A DNA stretch of 64,000 nucleotides from an uncultured Acinetobacter sp. (GTDB taxonomy: Bacteria > Pseudomonadota > Gammaproteobacteria > Pseudomonadales > Moraxellaceae), in NCBI GenBank assembly GCA_913777945.1, contig CAJYTY010000022.1:186001-250000 (forward strand). The letters run 5' to 3'. The notes under the pieces were generated by a model. It was not told the DNA's origin. It saw only the letters and a list, made by a program, of their open reading frames with translations, and searched no databases. Positions 28,617 to 37,102 of this stretch are shown here, piece by piece. Each line of letters starts with the position of its first letter. The first letter of the stretch is position 1. The position numbers were made by a program, and so were the translations under genes.

Positions 28617-29492
28617 ATGGATTTTGAAAATTTTGATGAGCAAATTGAATTGGAAGGCTATTATCGCTATATCATGAATAGTTTTTTTCCAAACAGCAAT
28701 GAAAATTCTTTTGATTTTTGCCAATACAAAGCGGAGAGTAGATTTTTCAAAAAAGGGAGTAGATTCTTCAGGGTTAGAAAACTAACTGAAGATGATCTAC
28801 AAAGATTCTTTGATAAAAATGAAAAAATCAATAAAAAAGAGTTTTTCCCTCCTAAGCCCGAAATTATAAATATAGGGAGATTCAACTCTGCCAATGAAAG
28901 AGTTTTATATCTAGCTGAACAAGCGATTGTAGCAATAAAAGAGTGTGATATTAAAAATGAAGATCAATTTTTACTATCTATTATGACTATTAAAACGGAT
29001 ATGTCATTCATTTACTTGAAAAAAGATAACACTAATAAGCTTGCTCAAATTTTGTATAAGCTTTTGAATTCATCTGATAGAAGATTTTATCCACTTATCA
29101 ATAAAATTTATTCAAAATTGCTAGATTTTACTGAAATGAATGGAATAATCTATGATTCAGTTAAGTTTGAGGGTAATTCAATTTATAGAAATTTAGTAAT
29201 AAAAAACGAATATATACAAGATGTTTCTATGGTTGTATCTACTTTAAATCTAATGGCGGATGGGAAACTACTTTCAAAAATAATCCTTAAACCCAATAGT
29301 CAAAAAAAATTAAATAAAATAGGTAGAATATTTTATAGTGATAACAGAAAAGTTTTTATAAATGAAAGTGATGCTATTTTTAAGAGCATTGGTGATAATA
29401 ACTTAAGATTGAGTTCTCATTTAGAAAATGGTTTGTATAAGAAAAAGGATATAAATCCAATAAAAATTATTGAGAAAGATGAGAGTATGTGA
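28617..29492 (+). CDS. RES-domain protein (putative NAD+-degrading toxin-like)
   Basis: 291 residues from the ATG at 28617; a TTG at 28584 would add 11. The middle reads INIGRFNSANERVLYLAEQ followed by AIKECD, which matches the RES pattern of Arg, the glycine-Arg-Phe-Asn loop, a Tyr strand and a conserved Glu. Known RES toxins break down NAD+ with phosphate and pair with an Xre/MbcA-type antitoxin. No such antitoxin is adjacent, and the protein is longer than typical RES toxins. It lies with the nuclease gene between two 210-bp repeats. Confidence 0.65.
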   Translation: MDFENFDEQIELEGYYRYIMNSFFPNSNENSFDFCQYKAESRFFKKGSRFFRVRKLTEDDLQRFFDKNEKINKKEFFPPKPEIINIGRFNSANERVLYLAEQAIVAIKECDIKNEDQFLLSIMTIKTDMSFIYLKKDNTNKLAQILYKLLNSSDRRFYPLINKIYSKLLDFTEMNGIIYDSVKFEGNSIYRNLVIKNEYIQDVSMVVSTLNLMADGKLLSKIILKPNSQKKLNKIGRIFYSDNRKVFINESDAIFKSIGDNNLRLSSHLENGLYKKKDINPIKIIEKDESM

Positions 29493-29563
29493 AATATATT
29501 TATATTTTGTTCATTTTTTGAAATTTCTATGGTTAAAAAAATTGTATTAGCTGGGGCTTATTC

Positions 29564-30322
29564 ATGAGTATTTTAGATAAAGTAACTAACTTAGTAGAAA
29601 AAGGCAAAGGAGTATTAGCATCACATAAGCCTAATCCGCCAAATGTTATAGGCTTTCCGACTTGTGATACAGGTTTATTCACAACTTGGAAAACACAATC
29701 TTTATCTTTTTTAGAACGTCAGTTTTCTTCAACAAGTCCTTATTACATAGAGTTTCAAGATAAGGTACAACGACCACATAGAGGCTCAGTTAGTACTGGA
29801 ATAGGTGTACTTGAAGCTGTGAGAGAAGAAATAGAATCGGGAGATATTAGTACAGCTACTGATACTATAAGTCCAATTCAGATAATTCGAAATATATGTG
29901 ATCGTTTTCATCTAGTAACTAGACAGTTGCGTACACGTTATAGTGATAGAGAAACTATCGATATCCAAGATGAATATGATGTTCAAGATCTCTTTCATGC
30001 TTTACTTCATTTAAATTTTGAAGATATACGCCCTGAAGAATGGGCACCAAGTAATGCAGGGAAGTCAACAAGAGTAGATTTTCTTCTAAAGTCTGAACGA
30101 ATTGTAGTGGAAATTAAAAAAACTCGTAGAGGACTTGGCTCAAAAGAGATCGGTAGCCAACTTATTGAGGATATTCATAGATATCAAACCCATCCTGATT
30201 GTGATGCATTAATTTGTTTTGTATATGATCCTGAAGGGCGTATAAATAATCCTAGAGGGCTCGAGGCTGATTTGAATAAAAATACTGATAGTTTAATAGT
30301 TCAAACTTTTATTCGACCATAA
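29564..30322 (+). CDS. PD-(D/E)XK nuclease-like protein (DpnII/MboI-type C-terminal domain)
   Basis: 252 residues. An N-terminal domain of about 100 residues (FLERQFSSTSPYYIEFQDKV, GIGVLEAVREEI) resembles one often fused to defence effectors. The C-terminal domain has YDVQDLFHALLHLNFEDIRP, then VDFLLK and VVEIKKT, that is the Asp and Glu-x-Lys of a PD-(D/E)XK site, and DCDALICFVYDPEGRI. I recall this C-terminal pattern from a DpnII/MboI-like restriction endonuclease family. It starts about 70 bp after the RES gene on the same strand. Confidence 0.75.
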   Translation: MSILDKVTNLVEKGKGVLASHKPNPPNVIGFPTCDTGLFTTWKTQSLSFLERQFSSTSPYYIEFQDKVQRPHRGSVSTGIGVLEAVREEIESGDISTATDTISPIQIIRNICDRFHLVTRQLRTRYSDRETIDIQDEYDVQDLFHALLHLNFEDIRPEEWAPSNAGKSTRVDFLLKSERIVVEIKKTRRGLGSKEIGSQLIEDIHRYQTHPDCDALICFVYDPEGRINNPRGLEADLNKNTDSLIVQTFIRP

Positions 30323-30368
30323 GGTTCACTGAATCTTAATAGAAAACGAATTTCGGCTGAGAAGAATT

Positions 30369-30432
30369 TAGCTCAAATTTAAACTGACAGACATCAAAAA
30401 AAATGGGTAACTGTCAGATCAGGTTTGAGCTA
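30369..30432. repeat. Nested inverted repeat after the nuclease gene
   Basis: Outer arms TAGCTCAAA / TTTGAGCTA enclose inner arms CTGACAG / CTGTCAG. No T-run follows on the plus strand, so it is not a standard terminator; it could be an RNA structure or protein-binding site. Confidence 0.55.
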
Positions 30433-30489
30433 GTACAAATTACTACTGTTGAGCTATTATCAGTTAAGATTATTACTATTAAGAAATGG

Positions 30490-30700
30490 CAGTCTCTTAA
30501 CTTGATTCCAATTATAGCATAGGCCAATGTCCACAAATAAGTTACTTTCAGCTCTCACGCTTTCATAGGAGGCTCTATCTGAAAGTAACTTATTTCTGCA
30601 CGATGTAGCAGAATTTTTGTGGGGGAGTTTTTTTGGGTGAGGGAAAATTTTGGGAGTGTGTTACATTGCATCGGATAGTGTGGAGATGTCTGAGGGGAGT
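30490..30700 (+). repeat. Structured ~210-bp repeat, copy 2
   Basis: Same element as at 28307-28514, in the same orientation. Here the 17-base arms AAATAAGTTACTTTCAG (30535-30551) and CTGAAAGTAACTTATTT (30579-30595) are perfectly complementary. The remaining 250 bp up to gajB holds no recognised gene. Confidence 0.8.
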
Positions 30701-30953
30701 TTTGTTATTTTAGCATAATTGTGATAGAACTTCATTTTGCATGAGAAGGCAATTAAAACTGAGAAATTTAAAAAATTTCAATCCAAGGATCTAATTTGTG
30801 TTTGATAATTTGATTGTTAGTATGCAACATAAGAAATTACCTTTATTGGTTGAGATTCGACACCTTTAATCAAAATCGGTAACTTCTTCTTTTTCAAGCT
30901 CTATGTCAGATTGAGTCTGAACTAATACATATCAACCATGGCAATCAATTCAT

Positions 30954-32942
30954 TTAGTTCGATATATCTTTTATTTCCCATATATTTCGATCTATTGTAT
31001 TAAGATATTGCTCAAATCTATCTTTATCTATTGCGATACAAAGTAGTTGAGTTGCTCTTGAAAAGCCTACATACACCATTTTTGTCGACTGTTTAGCTCT
31101 TTCTGTAGATTGGTTAAAAGAATTCCCTAAAAATTGATTTGCTAATCTTTGAGACTCATAAGATTTAGCGTTATTCCCTTTTCCGTCTACATAATAATAT
31201 GATTCTAAATATAGTGTAGCATCGTGGGTTTGCCCTTTGACAGAATGTACACTAGTAATTTCTATTTTTAGATTATTTTCTTCAATCATATTTGAAACAG
31301 AGGAATGGTTTTGACTAAATTGGTCAAGACCAGTTTTATCATTATTGATAAAATCAATGCACTTTGTAGAAAGCCTATGATTTTCTTTAAAATAAGAAAT
31401 GAATACAGGAATATAACTTTGTAAATCAGACAAAGCCTGATTCTTTTCATTTCTAATTACTTTTAAACAGCATTGATATACTTTTAAGTTTAGATCTGAA
31501 TAATTTAGCTCTGAGTTTACCTTTAAGTAGTTAATTAAATTTGAAATGTTATAAAGGCGATTTTCATTTGTCGAAATATTTTCAATTCTTAAAATCTTAA
31601 GTAGAGCATGAAAAATATTTTTTCTAATCATAGATAGACTAGTATGTTTTTTATCATAAAAATGAATATAACTTTTTAAGCATTTATAGTCTTCTTTAGG
31701 TTTCTGCTCATTTTTTTTAAAAGCTTGGTGGTAATCTTCTAATCTGACCTTAGTTGGATTAGAGCGACTAGTTTCATCATCTTTCCAATCTGTATTCCAA
31801 CTTATAACTTTTATTTCTAGAGGTTTCTCTTGACGAAAGTTTAGTTCACCAGAACCTTTATATTGTTGCACAAGTTGAGAAAAATATGGGATCACATTCT
31901 TAATAGATGAATCTGAAAATAATAATATATGTGGTTTAAGTTGGCATTCGTTCATGCCTTGAATATCAGAACAATGCTCAGGATACAGTGCAAAATTTTT
32001 AACAATATTTGCGATAGGTCTGCTTAAACGTTGGCTATTTGAAAGGTGAAGAACATTGTCTCTGTCTTGCCAAATTGATTCAGCTTTTATGGAATTATAA
32101 ATAGATTGATTTTTATCTCCAATTCTTTGAATTATAGTATTTGTATCATTATTTTCTGTAAATATCATTTCAATAAGCTCATATTGGTGAGTATCCATAT
32201 CTTGCATTTCATCAATAAATACGTATTGAAATCTTTTATTAATAATTTTGTGGATAATAGGATAATTACTCAGATATTTTTGTGCTAAAGCATAGCAATC
32301 GCCAAAGCTAAGAATGCCAGTTTTTAGTAAATTAATTTTCATGGTTGCTAATTCTTTATATGTAGTTGTATGGCTACCAATTCTGGGAATATTTACTTCT
32401 TCATTACTCCAAAAATGCTGAAAAATTTCTTTATTACTTATAAATGAATTACTTAATATATCAATATAATTTATGCCCCGTTTTGAAAGAGCTATTTTTG
32501 TATTGTATGGAAGAGCAGATTCTATTTGTTCTGCATATATTTCATTATCAATACGTAGCGGTTTTTTCTTAAGTTTAAAAAGATAAAAAGGGATAGCTAA
32601 AAACTCATTTACGAAACTTTGTATCGTTCCAATAAAATGAGGATAACGAAAAAGTTTTGGGCAGTATTGATGAATTTTTTCTTTAATTTCATCCACTGCT
32701 GCATTGGTATGAGATAAAACTAAAATTCCTGAACCATCAGAAAAAGGGAGTTTAGTTTCTAAAATTAATAGTTTTGCCAAAAGTGCCGTTGTTTTTCCAC
32801 TGCCAGGAACTGCTTGTAAATCTAACGTAGATAAATTACGGATAAAGTTACGCCGCTCATCATCAAAAGTTTTACCTTGAGGCAATAAGATATCCTCAGC
32901 GTATTTTATATCTTCATCTGTGATTTCAATTATTTGTGACAT
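30954..32942 (-). CDS. gajB: UvrD/Rep-like helicase of a Gabija-type system
   Basis: 662 residues, superfamily 1 helicase. Walker A AVPGSGKTTALLAKL (about 44-58), motif Ia ILVLSHTNAAVDEI, motif II FIDEMQDMDTHQYELIE, motif III RIGDKNQSIYN, motif V VHSVKGQTHDA, motif VI YVGFSRATQLL. Its start overlaps the end of the OLD-family gene by 17 bases, so the two are translated together. In Gabija, GajB senses DNA ends and nucleotide depletion and partners the GajA nuclease. It is longer than the commonly cited GajB of about 500 residues, with extra sequence in the middle. Confidence 0.85.
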   Translation of the reverse strand: MSQIIEITDEDIKYAEDILLPQGKTFDDERRNFIRNLSTLDLQAVPGSGKTTALLAKLLILETKLPFSDGSGILVLSHTNAAVDEIKEKIHQYCPKLFRYPHFIGTIQSFVNEFLAIPFYLFKLKKKPLRIDNEIYAEQIESALPYNTKIALSKRGINYIDILSNSFISNKEIFQHFWSNEEVNIPRIGSHTTTYKELATMKINLLKTGILSFGDCYALAQKYLSNYPIIHKIINKRFQYVFIDEMQDMDTHQYELIEMIFTENNDTNTIIQRIGDKNQSIYNSIKAESIWQDRDNVLHLSNSQRLSRPIANIVKNFALYPEHCSDIQGMNECQLKPHILLFSDSSIKNVIPYFSQLVQQYKGSGELNFRQEKPLEIKVISWNTDWKDDETSRSNPTKVRLEDYHQAFKKNEQKPKEDYKCLKSYIHFYDKKHTSLSMIRKNIFHALLKILRIENISTNENRLYNISNLINYLKVNSELNYSDLNLKVYQCCLKVIRNEKNQALSDLQSYIPVFISYFKENHRLSTKCIDFINNDKTGLDQFSQNHSSVSNMIEENNLKIEITSVHSVKGQTHDATLYLESYYYVDGKGNNAKSYESQRLANQFLGNSFNQSTERAKQSTKMVYVGFSRATQLLCIAIDKDRFEQYLNTIDRNIWEIKDISN

Positions 32943-34725
32943 AACGAATCGCCTCGATTAAATAATAAATACTGTCTGTCGAATCTGCTTCGTGAAGATT
33001 TAACGTTCTTTCAGATTCATCTTTTTTCATTTCATCATCTAAATCATAGGCAATTCGATAAGAAATTTCAGTTTTATCTAATTTTTTATTGATTAATTTT
33101 TTAGCTAGTTCTAATTCAAAATTAGTATCCCACGGCGTGCGTGAATGTATGGCTTTAGCATGGTTTTTAAATTTGTTGGATAATTTTGATGATTTGAACA
33201 AGCAGTATTCAAGTGTCCATTCTGGTGCAGGAAAATATAAAATGTTTTGTCTGGATTTATTTTTAATAAATATAAGTTTAAAGCTTGTTTTACGTTTAAG
33301 TTTCTTCGAAGGAATTTTCTTTAGTGAGTCTTTATGATACGTACGAATATCAGAATCTGTGATAACTACTACAGGAATTGACATATGTGGTGGAATTTGT
33401 CTAAGAAAGATATTTTCATAGTGTTTAAAACCGACATTACCAATATTAACAACTGAAATGCCTTTTGCTGTCAGATCTATTCCCATTGCTTTTGCAAAAC
33501 TTGGAATTAGAATTTCTTCAGCCCATCCCTCGACTAGAATCACACCTTTAGCAAAGAATAAATTAGATTTAGTGGTGTCGAGAAATTTTTCTAGATATTT
33601 ATAGTTATCAGGCTCCAGCTTTGTATATTCTTTACCTAAAGGGAAAGCATTTTTGTTATGGCAGAGTATTAAATTTTCCAGTTTAACTTTTGATGCTAAA
33701 TTGGGACTATGTGTTGAAAGAATTAATTGAATATTTGTTTGTCTTTGTAATGCTTCAATGACTTGCATTTGAGCTTGAGGATGTAGGTGTGCTTCTAGTT
33801 CTTCAATTAATCCTAAACGTAAACCATGCCAATCTTCTTTATGTAGGTGAAGTAACTCTGCTGCCATAAAAAGTCGGTTTAAAGTGCCTAAACCTACATT
33901 TCTTTGTGATTCTAAAAAAAGAGAAAATTTTTCTAAAATACTTTTTAGTTCTGTTGAGGAAACACTAAATTCAGTAAAAATTCCTTCGTTATAGAAATCT
34001 TTAATGTAACCATCAATTTTATCTTTAATTGCTCTACCATCTTCATAAATTGCTGTCGTGGGACGCCCATCTTTATTGAAAAAACTTATTTCCTCACCTT
34101 TGAAATATTTTTTTAAATTTGTATTTAGACCTTCAAACATTTGAACAAGTTCATGATTCTGATTTTTATTTTTAAAAACGGGGTCGCCTAATAAAATTTG
34201 GGAAAGCCGAGAGTTTCTTTTTGAGACTAACTCATTTTCGGCATCTCTTAGTGGTCTTAAATATGTTGTTTTAAGATATTCTTTAGCTTCGGCTGTTAGT
34301 AAATAACCCTCGGAGTCTGCACCTGCCTTTACATCTGAAGGGTTAATTTTTTTATCATTACGAGTAACATCATAATTTAGTTTTAAAAATGTTTGAGCAT
34401 CTGCTCCAGTACCTTTCCAGCCTAACCATTCTGTAAAATTTTTAGCTTCATCATCTGTCAAATTGCTAAATTCGAGTTCAATTCTAAATCGTGAAGAACT
34501 TTCAAAAAAGTCTTTATCTTCTACTTTGATGTAATCGTAGCTGTGAGTTTTTAAAACCAATTTAATGGCATCTATGATTGCTGTTTTACCTGAATCATTT
34601 TCACCAATCAGAACATTTAGACCTTTTGTAAAATTAAGGTCTAAATTAGGTTTAGCTAGATCAAAAGTATTTCCAATCTCACCGTATTTTCTAAAATTCC
34701 AAAGTTTTATATTTGATAAATACAT
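32926..34725 (-). CDS. gajA: OLD-family ATPase/TOPRIM nuclease of a Gabija-type system
   Basis: 599 residues. ABC-type ATPase domain with Walker A GENDSGKTAIIDAI (about 41-54), Walker B region GLIEELEAHLHPQAQ and H-loop ILSTHSPNLAS. It is followed by a TOPRIM domain with ILVEGWAEEILIP and VVVITDSDIR, the Glu and Asp-x-Asp metal sites of class 2 OLD nucleases. Pairing with an overlapping UvrD-like gene identifies a Gabija-like system that cleaves phage DNA. No Shine-Dalgarno is visible before the ATG. Confidence 0.88.
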   Translation of the reverse strand: MYLSNIKLWNFRKYGEIGNTFDLAKPNLDLNFTKGLNVLIGENDSGKTAIIDAIKLVLKTHSYDYIKVEDKDFFESSSRFRIELEFSNLTDDEAKNFTEWLGWKGTGADAQTFLKLNYDVTRNDKKINPSDVKAGADSEGYLLTAEAKEYLKTTYLRPLRDAENELVSKRNSRLSQILLGDPVFKNKNQNHELVQMFEGLNTNLKKYFKGEEISFFNKDGRPTTAIYEDGRAIKDKIDGYIKDFYNEGIFTEFSVSSTELKSILEKFSLFLESQRNVGLGTLNRLFMAAELLHLHKEDWHGLRLGLIEELEAHLHPQAQMQVIEALQRQTNIQLILSTHSPNLASKVKLENLILCHNKNAFPLGKEYTKLEPDNYKYLEKFLDTTKSNLFFAKGVILVEGWAEEILIPSFAKAMGIDLTAKGISVVNIGNVGFKHYENIFLRQIPPHMSIPVVVITDSDIRTYHKDSLKKIPSKKLKRKTSFKLIFIKNKSRQNILYFPAPEWTLEYCLFKSSKLSNKFKNHAKAIHSRTPWDTNFELELAKKLINKKLDKTEISYRIAYDLDDEMKKDESERTLNLHEADSTDSIYYLIEAIRYVTNN

Positions 34726-34797
34726 AAGTTATACTGTTTCAAGTAAGTAATTCCAATTCATTATTAGTCGAATTAATAAGTAAAAAACTCTAACTCC

Positions 34798-35070
34798 TTA
34801 TTCTTGTTTAAAATTAGGTAGTCTACTATCAGTCGACATATATGGTCTTCCGCGATTATAAAAGTATTGCCATGTTATTGTACAGTCTTGAATATCTTAA
34901 ATTTCTTGAAATAACTGCTGGTTTAAACCTTCATAACGCACTGTTCGATTAAAATGTTCAACATAAGCATTTTGCAGTGGATGACATTGTTGGGTAAATG
35001 CATGCTCAATTTCATGTTACTTACACAATTGAGTCATTCAAAGAAATATTTATTGTGCGGTCCAACACTT
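34798..35070 (-). pseudogene. IS3-family transposase remnant (OrfB C-terminal part)
   Basis: Read on the minus strand, broken frames give HAFTQQCHPLQNAYVEHFNR, RYEGLNQQLF and ITWQYFYNRGRP, the end of an IS3-type DDE transposase. At least two in-frame stops are present. The right boundary is approximate. No terminal inverted repeats were identified. Confidence 0.7.
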
Positions 35071-35300
35071 TGTCTACAAAGCAAGCATGGTCTTTGCGGT
35101 CTATAAAAAAACCTTTGCATTTCTGCGGTCTATCTTTTGGAGACCGCAGTAGACAGCGGTCTTTTTGCGGTTTTTATGAGTTTTTTTGCACAAAAAATAG
35201 CTTATTATTCTTATGCCTAGCAAAGTTCACATTTGACTCGTCTTCATTTTAGAAAAGTCAAAAGCCTTAGTTTTCTTACACTTCTAAATTTATCCGCGGT
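35050..35300. promoter_or_regulatory. Cluster of GCGGTCT motifs beside attR
   Basis: GCGGTC(T/C) or its complement occurs about six times, including an inverted pair AGACCGC...GCGGTCT around 35143-35164. Related GGTCTAT/GGTCCAT motifs lie just inside attL at about 24205-24275. Sites of this kind on both ends could be integrase-arm or excisionase sites; this is inference. Confidence 0.4.
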
Positions 35301-35383
35301 CTTATTGATTTCATTCGCTTTGATTATCCCTTAAAAATATAAAGTATTGTTTCTTGTGATAAAATTATAAAAAACTGTCTCCG

Positions 35384-35428
35384 CTCATAATCCGTTGGTC
35401 CCGTGTTCGAGTCACGGTGGGCCCACCA
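35384..35428 (+). repeat. attR: 45-bp direct repeat of the tRNA 3' end
   Basis: Identical to 24112-24156, including the encoded CCA. The 5' half of the tRNA is absent here, so this is an attachment scar, not a second tRNA gene. Confidence 0.9.
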
Positions 35429-35436
35429 TATAAAAC

Positions 35437-35471
35437 AACCACTTAGGTGCATTAATCCTAAGTGGTTTTTT
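35437..35471 (+). terminator. Likely original terminator of the tRNA, now beyond attR
   Basis: Perfect stem AACCACTTAGG / CCTAAGTGGTT followed by a T-run, a few bases after attR. Confidence 0.8.
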
Positions 35472-35893
35472 AATGCTTGAAATTCATACAAGCACTATGT
35501 AACCAGTTCATCTTTTCTGGCTGATCAAAGATTATGATGCTCTCTTCTTTTATCTCGCTACAGAGCAATAGGCAATGAGCAATGTCCCCTACTAAAATTA
35601 ATCATAGACGCTTATTTTCGTAGCCACTTATTTATTAATGAGTACTAACTTTTTGAGTCAAGAATTAGTAGCTATTGAAGCTAGGTTCATGAAAGAAAAC
35701 GTCGTACATGTAGTTGTATGTTGAGAGTATGACAAGTCAGCCAGATGACTAAAATATTATTTTTAGACTTTTGTTAAATCAAAATAAAATTAGCGAGATA
35801 GTTTTACTCAGTCATTGCATGAAATTTCTATACTCGCTAATTTTAAATTCTAATTAATTTAAATCCACTGGCTGGAAATAATATCAAATTTTA
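35472..35893. other. Gap with no recognised gene
   Basis: About 420 bp of AT-rich sequence between the island end and the lipoprotein gene. No gene, RNA or clear repeat is seen. Confidence 0.4.
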
Positions 35894-36361
35894 TTAATAA
35901 AGTTGATTCACTGAGTCTTCTTGAACGCCGAATACACCATCTGTCTTTTCTATTTCATTAATAATTTCTTTTACCTTAGATTGAGGAACAGAGACTACAA
36001 TGATACTTAAATTATCTAATATATATACTGTTTCTAATTTTTGATTCTGTATTTTACTCAAAACTTTTTGCTTCTTGGCAGCATCATAATGAACTATGAA
36101 GTTAGTATGATCTTGTTGATGAGCAGATCTAAATAACTCCCATGCATCTACTTCTGAACCATGTGAAAGCTTACAAAATGCAAACTCATCACCAGCTAAA
36201 TTTTTTTTGGTGAAAGATTTTCCACCTATTTTTTCACAATGAACACTGGCAGGATTGGGCATACCAATTGATTTAATATTATCAGTATTACTAATACTAC
36301 TAGATGTGCATGCAGTGAACAAAAGTGATGAGGCTAGTGTTCCAATTAGGGTTTTTTTCAT
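35894..36361 (-). CDS. DUF333-type lipoprotein
   Basis: 155 residues from the ATG at 36361. The in-frame ATG at 36403 would add 14 residues before what is clearly a lipoprotein signal (MKKTLIGTLASSLLFTAC, lipobox LFTAC). The mature part has NPASVHCEKIGGKSF and CKLSHGSEVDAWELFR, the conserved cysteine pair and Trp-x-x-x-Arg of DUF333. A C-terminal extension of about 80 residues (LETVYILDNLSIIVVSVPQS) is not part of that domain. Envelope location; function unknown. Confidence 0.75.
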   Translation of the reverse strand: MKKTLIGTLASSLLFTACTSSSISNTDNIKSIGMPNPASVHCEKIGGKSFTKKNLAGDEFAFCKLSHGSEVDAWELFRSAHQQDHTNFIVHYDAAKKQKVLSKIQNQKLETVYILDNLSIIVVSVPQSKVKEIINEIEKTDGVFGVQEDSVNQLY

Positions 36362-37102
36362 AAGATCATTAACCAGTTTAGGAAAAAGGATATTATCAGA
36401 CAAAATTATTCGATGAAGTATGATAAGTGTATTTATTCCGATTTGAAAATTTTTAGAAAACCTTTATTAATCCATACTTCAGATAATAATTTACTTAAAA
36501 AATTAGCATGAGAAGATGAAAAAATGGGTATTTCGTTTTATGATTTTTTTTTAAGAGTCGAAAAGCCATAAGCTTTTCTTATGCTTACAAGTTTTGGATA
36601 GGAGAAGTATACGTGAATTCTGATAATTACCTATGTCATGATGTATTTTGAAGTGAAATCATGTGATCATCGCACCATATTTTATTCTTTACGGTCTGAC
36701 TTCATGCATGTTAAGAGTTTTGGCAATGTCGCATAGGAAATTCGTACTATCCTTTTCTTGAATGAGCTAAAAATAAAAGAGTGCTGGAAAGACGAATAAT
36801 AAGTTGCTTATGCAACATCTGTATGAAAATAAGGTTGATCAGTTCTACATTTTTTAAAAATTACTTCTCGTATTAATTTTTCATTTTAAATCAATTATTA
36901 TTCATAATAAGAATTAATTCTGCTGTTAGTTCTCTTGGTTATTCCTGCTTCTAGCATTCATATTTTGATATTCACTCATGATCTTATTTGTATACCCTGC
37001 CTAAGCAGGGCGAATAATCAAAATTAATTTAGATCAATAAACTATATGAATTGATAAAACGTAGTAGCAAAAAAATAATTTTATTTCATATGCAATATTC
37101 AT
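36362..37102. other. Gap with small hairpins, no recognised gene
   Basis: About 740 bp. Two small hairpins are visible: GAAAAGC / GCTTTTC near 36556-36574 and CCCTGC / GCAGGG near 36996-37011. The second may help end the bdhA transcript but lacks a T-run. Nothing else is supported. Confidence 0.4.

Noticed and set aside
28436..28627. 63-residue open frame with a hydrophobic C terminus before the RES gene, a possible antitoxin or small membrane protein
   Set aside because: It starts with GTG inside repeat copy 1, the same region in copy 2 does not keep the frame, and there is no ribosome site. Left out as a gene.
35384..35428. Second CAU tRNA
   Set aside because: Only the 3' half is present; the acceptor 5' strand and D-arm are missing. 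It is an attachment repeat.
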